A stretch of 7,940 nt of DNA, taken from NCBI GenBank assembly GCA_021845705.1, contig JAJZVJ010000091.1:1-7940 (forward strand), in the 5' to 3' direction. Below are positions 6,201 to 7,940 of the stretch, piece by piece. Positions within the stretch are counted from its first letter, which is position 1. The number at the start of each line of letters is the position of its first letter. Origin of the DNA: a bacterium. Lineage in GTDB: Bacteria; Elusimicrobiota; Elusimicrobia; Elusimicrobiales; UBA9959. The notes under the pieces were generated by a model. It had not been told where the DNA came from, did no database searches, and was given only the letters and a program-made list of their open reading frames with translations. A program made the translations under genes and the position numbers.

Positions 6201-7940
6201 CCGCCGAATTTCCGCCAGGTGTCGGCGCCGGACTGGTTGTCTATGAGCTGCGGGGCTGAAGTGTCTTTTTTAACATAAAAAGCGTCCGTCAGCGAGGTAG
6301 AGGAACCGGCATTGTCGAAAACAAGGACGCTTATATAGTTCGTCCCGCTCTGGAGAAGGCCGAAGACCGGGGGCTGAAGGCTGAAGTCCGCTGTATAAGA
6401 AGCCGCATTGATGCCGGTGACATTATCGGTCCAGTCCGGGGAGAAAGGCCCCGCGCCGCCCGGACTTGTTGACGCGCGTACCTGGAACTTTGACAACAGC
6501 GACCCGCCGGCGTCGTTGAAATCAACATTATACAGCGCCGAATTGTCTTTGCGCCAGGCGTCGTCCCCGGCCTGATTATCCGTTATAGCGGGCGGCTGCG
6601 TGTCCTTTTTGACATAAAAAGCGTCGGCCAGCGTCTGTACGCTTCCGGCATTATCGTAAGCTCTCACTGAAACATAGTTTATGCCGCCGGCCAGGGAGTT
6701 CCAGTTCGCCAAACCCAGGTCCCAGTCGGTATTGTAAGCCGCGGCGTTGATCCCGGCCACCCGGTCGGCCCAGTCCGAAACAACAGTTCCGCTTTGGTTC
6801 GGGCCGGTGGTGATCTTTATCTGGAATCTGCTTAAAAGCGAACCGCCCGAATCGGCAAAGTCCACGTTATAAACCGTGCCCGACGAGCTTACCCACGCAT
6901 CGTCGCCGAACTGGTTATCGGTTATCGCCGGAAGCGTTATGTCTTTCTGTATGTAAAAAACATCCACGGGCGCCGAAGTGCTGCCCGCCGCGTCCCAGGC
7001 CCTTACGGAGATATAGTTGGTGGCAGGGCCTTCGGCGAGGGCCGAAAAATCCACGGGCCAGTCGGCCGTATACTCCGGCGCGTTTATCGGAGAGGAGTTT
7101 ATATACGTCCAGTCTTTTCTTAACAGCCCTGCCTGGCCCGGCTCCGACCTGATGGAATACTGCGCCTGCTCCAGGCTGCCTTTTTCCCAAAAATCAACAT
7201 TGTAAACGGTCCCCGGATCTTTGCGCCAGACGGCGTCGCCGCTCACATAATCCCTTACCGTAGGAGGCGTGGTGTCTTTTTTCACGAAGAAAGCGTCCGT
7301 AATGGTGGCAGTGTTGGCCGCGAGGTCGTATATCTCCACGGAAATATAGTTGGTGGCCTCGTCCTCAAGAGCGTTGAAATCCACCGGCCAGTCCGCCGCG
7401 AACGACGCGCCTGCCACGCCCGCTATGGCGGTGGACGCTATTTTCAGCGCGCCCGTGTAATTCGGCCCGGTCCTGGCCGCATATTCAGCCCCCGCAAGCT
7501 GCGAAGCCGCGTCGTTGAAATCCACATTGTAATTCCTGCCTGTTTTCCGCCAGACCGGGTCCCCGCCCGCTTCGCCGTTGACGTAAGCCGGCGGCGTGGT
7601 GTCTTTTAAGACCCTGAAAGCGTCCGTTATGGTGGTGGTATTACCCGCTACGTCGTAGAATTCCACGCTTATATAATTGGTGTTGTCGCCTTCAAGAGAA
7701 GCGAAGTCCACCGGCCAGTCCGCCGCGAACGACGCGCCTGCCACGCCCGCTATGGCGGTGGACGCTATTTTCAACGTGCCCGTGTAATTCGGCCCGGTCC
7801 TGGCCGCATACTTAGCCCCCGCAAGCTGCGAAGCCGCGTCGTTGAAATCCACATTGTAATTCCTGCCTGTTTTCCGCCAGACCGGGTCCCCGCCCGCTTC
7901 GCCGTTGACGTAAGCCGGCGGCGTGGTGTCTTTTAAGACC
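1..7940 (-). CDS. Internal part of a giant multi-domain repeat protein (probable surface adhesin/stalk), open at both ends
   Basis: One minus-strand frame is open across the entire window: 2,646 complete codons without a stop, with partial codons at bases 1 and 7940. It encodes 20 repeats of 108-116 residues, an FN3-like domain, a different Ig-like domain and two terminal FN3 domains. All are joined by a linker near DAFYVKKDTxxP, whose Asp codon recurs at 7928, 7601, 7274, 6941, 6602 and onward to 611. Coding is supported by synonymous variation: FYVKKD is spelled with different third bases at about 3281, 3953 and 1961. I saw no Cys, two His and four Met, which suits an exported beta-rich protein. 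Role is inferred: an extracellular stalk or adhesin. No enzyme motif, membrane segment, signal peptide or sorting signal is visible, and these would lie outside the window. The start is not in the window. The family of the main repeat is not one I can name. Confidence 0.95.
272..613 (-). other. Fibronectin type III domain, C-terminal side (114 aa)
   Basis: A clear FN3 pattern: PGAIAGLSAATG as the first strand, NISWTAPSDDG with the core Trp and the Pro/Asp turn, SSYVVKVSSTGPID, then ILSGLQANTPYYAAIKSID with the Leu-x-x-x-x-x-Tyr corner and KAANISGVSN at the end. It begins right after the last KDTIAP linker. Together with the following domain it forms a tandem FN3 tail, as commonly seen between adhesive repeats and a C-terminal anchor. 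Confidence 0.88.
614..952 (-). repeat. Repeat unit U20 (subtype A, 113 aa), last of the array
   Basis: Final copy before the C-terminal FN3 domains: VNQAGDPVWRN, GAYNVDFADEGGALLSKFQ, RAATGPGQTGALAFDWAD, INAASYTADWGLAAGNW, NGTNYISVRTFDAAGN. The linker into the FN3 region is DAFFILKDTIAP, so the array ends exactly at a linker. Confidence 0.9.
953..1288 (-). repeat. Repeat unit U19 (subtype A, 112 aa)
   Basis: It opens NNQPGDDTWRN, then GIYNVDFRDSLSLLDKFQ, KAMSGPGQTGALVFDWTDN, GINSASYTTDW, FSLLQSGTNYISIRAFD and NVGN. The linker is DAFYVKKDTIAP. Its SLQxxAFxLLQSG hairpin is closest to that of U13. Confidence 0.9.
1289..1627 (-). repeat. Repeat unit U18 (subtype C, 113 aa)
   Basis: Partner of U14: DNQPGDDAWR, YNVGFADAGGSLLADAEV, KITTGAGQTGTMIADWT, WPLTTGLWNLLQGG, then NYVSVRTVDYAGS. 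Both C units have Gly for the usual Asp in the NVDF motif (NVGF or NIGF). The linker to U19 is DAFYVKKDAAGP, where the usual Thr after KKD is Ala. Confidence 0.9.
1628..1963 (-). repeat. Repeat unit U17 (subtype A, SPGG variant, 112 aa)
   Basis: The opening is GGQAGDDAWRK, then YNVDFADDLSLLSKFQ and RASTSPGGTGPFSPGWTD, the third copy of the PFSP loop. The rest is AAGNWQLLLSGTNYISV with RAVDAAGN. The linker is DAFYVLKDTQSP. Confidence 0.9.
1964..2293 (-). repeat. Repeat unit U16 (subtype B, 110 aa)
   Basis: First repeat after the Ig-like domain: DLSAPAITDNQAGDDNWR, GTLYNVDFTAGGASNL, TAQYKITSGPGQAGTI, KDWTDIAAGINSAGY, then ADWQVDFNAL. It mixes subtype B ends with the GIN block typical of A. The strand end is altered to SYVSARVWNLSG. 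The linker is DVFYVKKDTSPA. Confidence 0.9.
2294..2605 (-). other. Distinct Ig-like domain within the repeat array (104 aa)
   Basis: In frame and in register with the linkers but not related to the main repeat. It starts TQAPSGTANAPAYSNSLDF, with a central LYYTRQTAAPYTWTQFG strand pair. Its end is GGTVGFKIIAYDKAGN, the closing pattern of many bacterial Ig-like domains. A Pro/Ala/Thr-rich tail (EETAPPVAATAPESSTVVD) replaces DAFYVKK before U16. No domain name is assigned beyond Ig-like. Probable role is as a spacer or ligand-binding module; neither can be shown from sequence. Confidence 0.7.
2606..2944 (-). repeat. Repeat unit U15 (subtype A, SPGG variant, 113 aa)
   Basis: It opens DNQAGEFLWRN, with GDD changed to GEF. 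The rest is YNVDFADAGGSLLSKFQ, RASTSPGGAGPFSPDWTD and LLQSGTNYVSVRAYD, followed by NAAS. The PFSP loop is identical in protein to that of U5, over 3 kb away. The linker into the Ig-like domain is DAFNVLKDTQAP. Confidence 0.9.
2945..3283 (-). repeat. Repeat unit U14 (subtype C, 113 aa)
   Basis: The opening is DNQSGDDVWRN, then YNIGFSDPGGSLLKQ. The signature AEVKITTGAGQTGTLIADW with WPLTSGLWPLL is shared only with U18, four units further toward the C terminus. It ends GTNYVSVRVFDNALS with a decayed AGN. The linker is DAFYVRKDTQPP. Confidence 0.9.
3284..3622 (-). repeat. Repeat unit U13 (subtype A, 113 aa), close to the family pattern
   Basis: Good reference unit for the family: DNQPGDDMWRN, GTVYNVDFADSGNSLLSKFQ, KATTGPNQSGTLLFDWTD, GINSNSYTAGW, FGLLQSGLNYVSLRAYD, NAGN, then linker ADAFYVKKDTQAP. 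Nearly every conserved position of the array is present here. Confidence 0.92.
3623..3955 (-). repeat. Repeat unit U12 (subtype B, 111 aa)
   Basis: It opens VNQAGDAAWKN, then GTVYNIDFRDLASGLTT, IQYQISTTPAQGS, VKDWTNIV and DWPLDFSALY. The end is NYITVRAFDRLSQ, which has lost the AGN of the strand end. The linker is DAFYILKDVSLP. With U11 it forms an adjacent pair of B units, as U7 and U8 do. Confidence 0.9.
3956..4285 (-). repeat. Repeat unit U11 (subtype B, 110 aa)
   Basis: Canonical DNQAGDDNWRK, then PVYDVDFKDLESFFTTAQY, RLYDQPGQTGNLIKDWT and NWGIDFAAA. It ends GVNYVSVKLYDRAGL; the final Asn of DxAGN is Leu here. The linker is DVFYVKKDTSVP, with seven consecutive A bases across the Val-Lys-Lys codons. 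Confidence 0.9.
4286..4624 (-). repeat. Repeat unit U10 (subtype A, 113 aa), altered opening
   Basis: First unit after the FN3-like domain. The opening is degenerate, ITNLQPGATFYQTTNSY, lacking GDDxWR. After that it is a standard subtype A unit: YNIGFADSGASLLSKFQ, TSGPNQSGTLAFDWTDN, GINSASYAAGW, GTNYASVRVFDYAGN. The linker is DAFTVWKDTIPP. Confidence 0.88.
4625..4921 (-). other. Fibronectin-III-like domain within the repeat array (99 aa)
   Basis: A segment unlike the main repeat, in the same frame and bounded by the same linker pattern. It starts TTPPSIPALLSPPDNAG. It has the beta-strand B Trp in ISFDWADSDG, a YELLIATSSDF strand, and ends PYYWKVRAKDNAGNYSAYA, then FFRLDLATP into U10. The Trp spacing and the YWKVRAxDxAGN end are typical of FN3-like domains that follow bacterial surface modules. 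It takes the place of one repeat unit without disturbing the linker phase. FN3-like is inferred from pattern alone; a general Ig-like fold is the alternative. Confidence 0.75.
4922..5269 (-). repeat. Repeat unit U9 (divergent, 116 aa, longest)
   Basis: It begins SSSAPEVFDYQAGDDAWRN, so the Lys-Lys-Asp-Thr linker is replaced by a Ser-rich one. The middle (ALDWFEAQAWSETGQLG, then VGWTTTQ) fits no other subtype closely. It ends GINYISLRVYDSSAP with a few extra residues before VFYVKKDTTPP. It directly precedes the FN3-like domain, and the divergence may reflect that boundary. Confidence 0.85.
5270..5608 (-). repeat. Repeat unit U8 (subtype B, 113 aa), first motif lost
   Basis: Subtype B core: NNVQYSVSSGPARTG, VKDWTNIA, WRVDFSALL and NYVSVRAFDYAGS. 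The DNQxGDDxWR opening is absent and replaced by NAPAVYGPYALDPGG, although FDVDFND follows in register. The following linker is also unusual, DAFRIFRSSSSAPE. It is the only B unit without the Trp of the first motif. Confidence 0.87.
5609..5941 (-). repeat. Repeat unit U7 (subtype B, 111 aa)
   Basis: The linker reads KDNAGPVIT and the opening is DNQPGDTVWRN. GTVYNVDFEDLESQL is followed by TTVQYKITGAPGQGG, KDWTDIV and TDWQIDFNAL, all typical of subtype B. The end is GYTSVRTYDIAGN, where Gly-Tyr-Thr replaces the usual Asn-Tyr-Val. The linker to U8 is DVFYILKDTVTP. Confidence 0.9.
5942..6265 (-). repeat. Repeat unit U6 (subtype D-like, 108 aa, shortest)
   Basis: It opens DNQSGADTWRK, then TVYAVDFKDEEAGLAGAEY, the AEY block also seen in U1 and U2. 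The central WTD is altered to SWTGI. It has VDFALL like subtype B and ends NYISAQVYDVLAQ, so the AGN of the strand end is lost. The linker is DVFYVRKDN. This is the most reduced unit of the array. Confidence 0.85.
6266..6604 (-). repeat. Repeat unit U5 (subtype A, SPGG variant, 113 aa)
   Basis: Canonical DNQAGDDAWRK and YNVDFNDAGGSLLSKFQ. The central loop reads TSPGGAGPFSPDWTD, shared with U15 and closely with U17, instead of the commoner TGPNQSGTL form. It ends GTNYISVLVFDNAGS, with Leu replacing the usual Arg before VFD. The linker is DAFYVKKDTSAP. Confidence 0.9.
6605..6943 (-). repeat. Repeat unit U4 (subtype A, 113 aa)
   Basis: Canonical opening DNQFGDDAW, then GTVYNVDFADSGGSLLS. The RFQIKITTGPNQSG segment marks subtype A. 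The middle is SDWADRVAGINAAAY and the end is NYVSVRAYDNAGS, followed by linker DAFYVKKDTQPP. Most residues of the family pattern are present. Confidence 0.9.
6944..7276 (-). repeat. Repeat unit U3 (subtype B, 111 aa)
   Basis: It opens with a variant, RDYVSGDAVWRK. It then has GTVYNVDF, AQYSIRSEPGQAG and RKDWTYI, followed by the subtype B signature ADWPVDFSAL. The strand end is NYISVRAWDAAGS, and the linker is DVFYIQKDI. Subtype B units have a V/I-D-F-x-A-L stretch where the longer subtype A units carry an extra LLxSG hairpin. Confidence 0.88.
7277..7603 (-). repeat. Repeat unit U2 (subtype D, 109 aa), near-twin of U1
   Basis: It has the same length and motifs as U1: NGEAGGDPVWRK, AEYAARTGPNYTG, and KIAST in place of DWTD. 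The last third diverges from U1 (NALEDEATNYISVEIYD against ASLEGDNTNYISVEFYD), and the strand-end motif is decayed to DLAAN. The linker to U3 is DAFFVKKDTTPP. High DNA identity with U1 shows a recent unit duplication or gene conversion. Confidence 0.9.
7380..7613. repeat. Near-identical direct DNA repeat, copy 1 of 2 (pairs with 7707-7940)
   Basis: These 234 bases match 7707-7940 at 230 positions by direct comparison, at an offset of 327 bases (109 codons), so the frame is kept. The four differences are at about 7446, 7449, 7484 and 7486. They give one silent Leu change, one Ala/Thr change and one Glu/Lys change. Similarity drops sharply below 7380. The other end reaches the window edge in the partner copy, so the duplicated tract may be longer. 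Confidence 0.95.
7604..7930 (-). repeat. Repeat unit U1 (subtype D, 109 aa)
   Basis: First complete repeat on the N-terminal side; the VLK of the preceding linker lies at 7931-7940, so the chain continues upstream. The opening motif is a variant, NGEAGGDPVWRK, in place of DNQxGDDxWR. The middle reads AKYAARTGPNYTG and lacks the DWTD seen in most units, having KIAST instead. It ends NYISVEFYDVAGN, then linker DAFRVLKDT. Its N-terminal two thirds is nearly identical in DNA to U2. Confidence 0.9.
7707..7940. repeat. Near-identical direct DNA repeat, copy 2 of 2 (pairs with 7380-7613)
   Basis: Second copy of the 234-base tract, cut by the window end. It covers the linker start and the first two thirds of U1. 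All other unit pairs in the array are much more diverged, so this duplication is the youngest event visible here. Confidence 0.95.

Noticed and set aside
6915..7190. Minus-strand open frame of 91 codons in a different frame
   Set aside because: It overlaps U3 and U4 in the wrong frame, lacks the repeat motifs and has no partner copies with conserved protein sequence.
614..7930. CRISPR-like or non-coding satellite array
   Set aside because: The period is long (324-348 bases), differences between copies respect codons and are often silent, and no short identical repeat with unique spacers is present.
7380..7940. Mobile element or transposon direct repeats
   Set aside because: The direct repeats are in-frame halves of adjacent protein repeats; there are no inverted ends and no transposase.

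Overview
The whole window is the inside of one very large protein-coding gene on the minus strand. In the frame whose codons occupy plus-strand positions 2-4, 5-7 and so on, read in reverse complement, I translated all 2,646 codons and found no stop. The frame is open at both edges, so neither the start, the signal peptide, the C-terminal anchor nor any promoter or terminator is visible. Conventional ATG-to-stop scanning misses this gene because there are only four in-frame Met codons and no stop. Short open frames elsewhere in the window are shadows of it.

The protein reads from position 7940 (N-terminal side) to position 1 (C-terminal side). It is a chain of about 24 domains of roughly 100-115 residues, joined by a recurring linker close to DAFYVKKDTxxP. 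From N to C: nine copies (U1-U9) of a repeat of about 112 residues; one fibronectin-III-like domain (4625-4921); six copies (U10-U15); one different Ig-like domain (2294-2605); five copies (U16-U20); then two FN3 domains (272-613 and 1-271, the second cut by the window edge). The 20 repeat units share DNQxGDDxWR, GxYNVDFxD, a central DWTD, and NYVSVRxYDxAGN before the linker. They fall into recognisable subtypes, and the two N-terminal-most units are almost identical at DNA level, so the array is still being remodelled.

The composition (no Cys, two His, four Met, many Thr/Ser/Asn/Gly/Asp/Ala, and DxAGN-type strand ends) fits an extracellular or surface beta-sandwich stalk protein such as an adhesin or a giant secreted structural protein. 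No catalytic domain is visible in this part.

The DNA is GC-rich, with GC-biased third positions. The mix of FN3 and KKDT-linked Ig-like modules in a giant gene resembles what I would expect from an Elusimicrobiota or Omnitrophota genome. That assignment is inference: the window has no RNA gene or housekeeping marker to confirm it.
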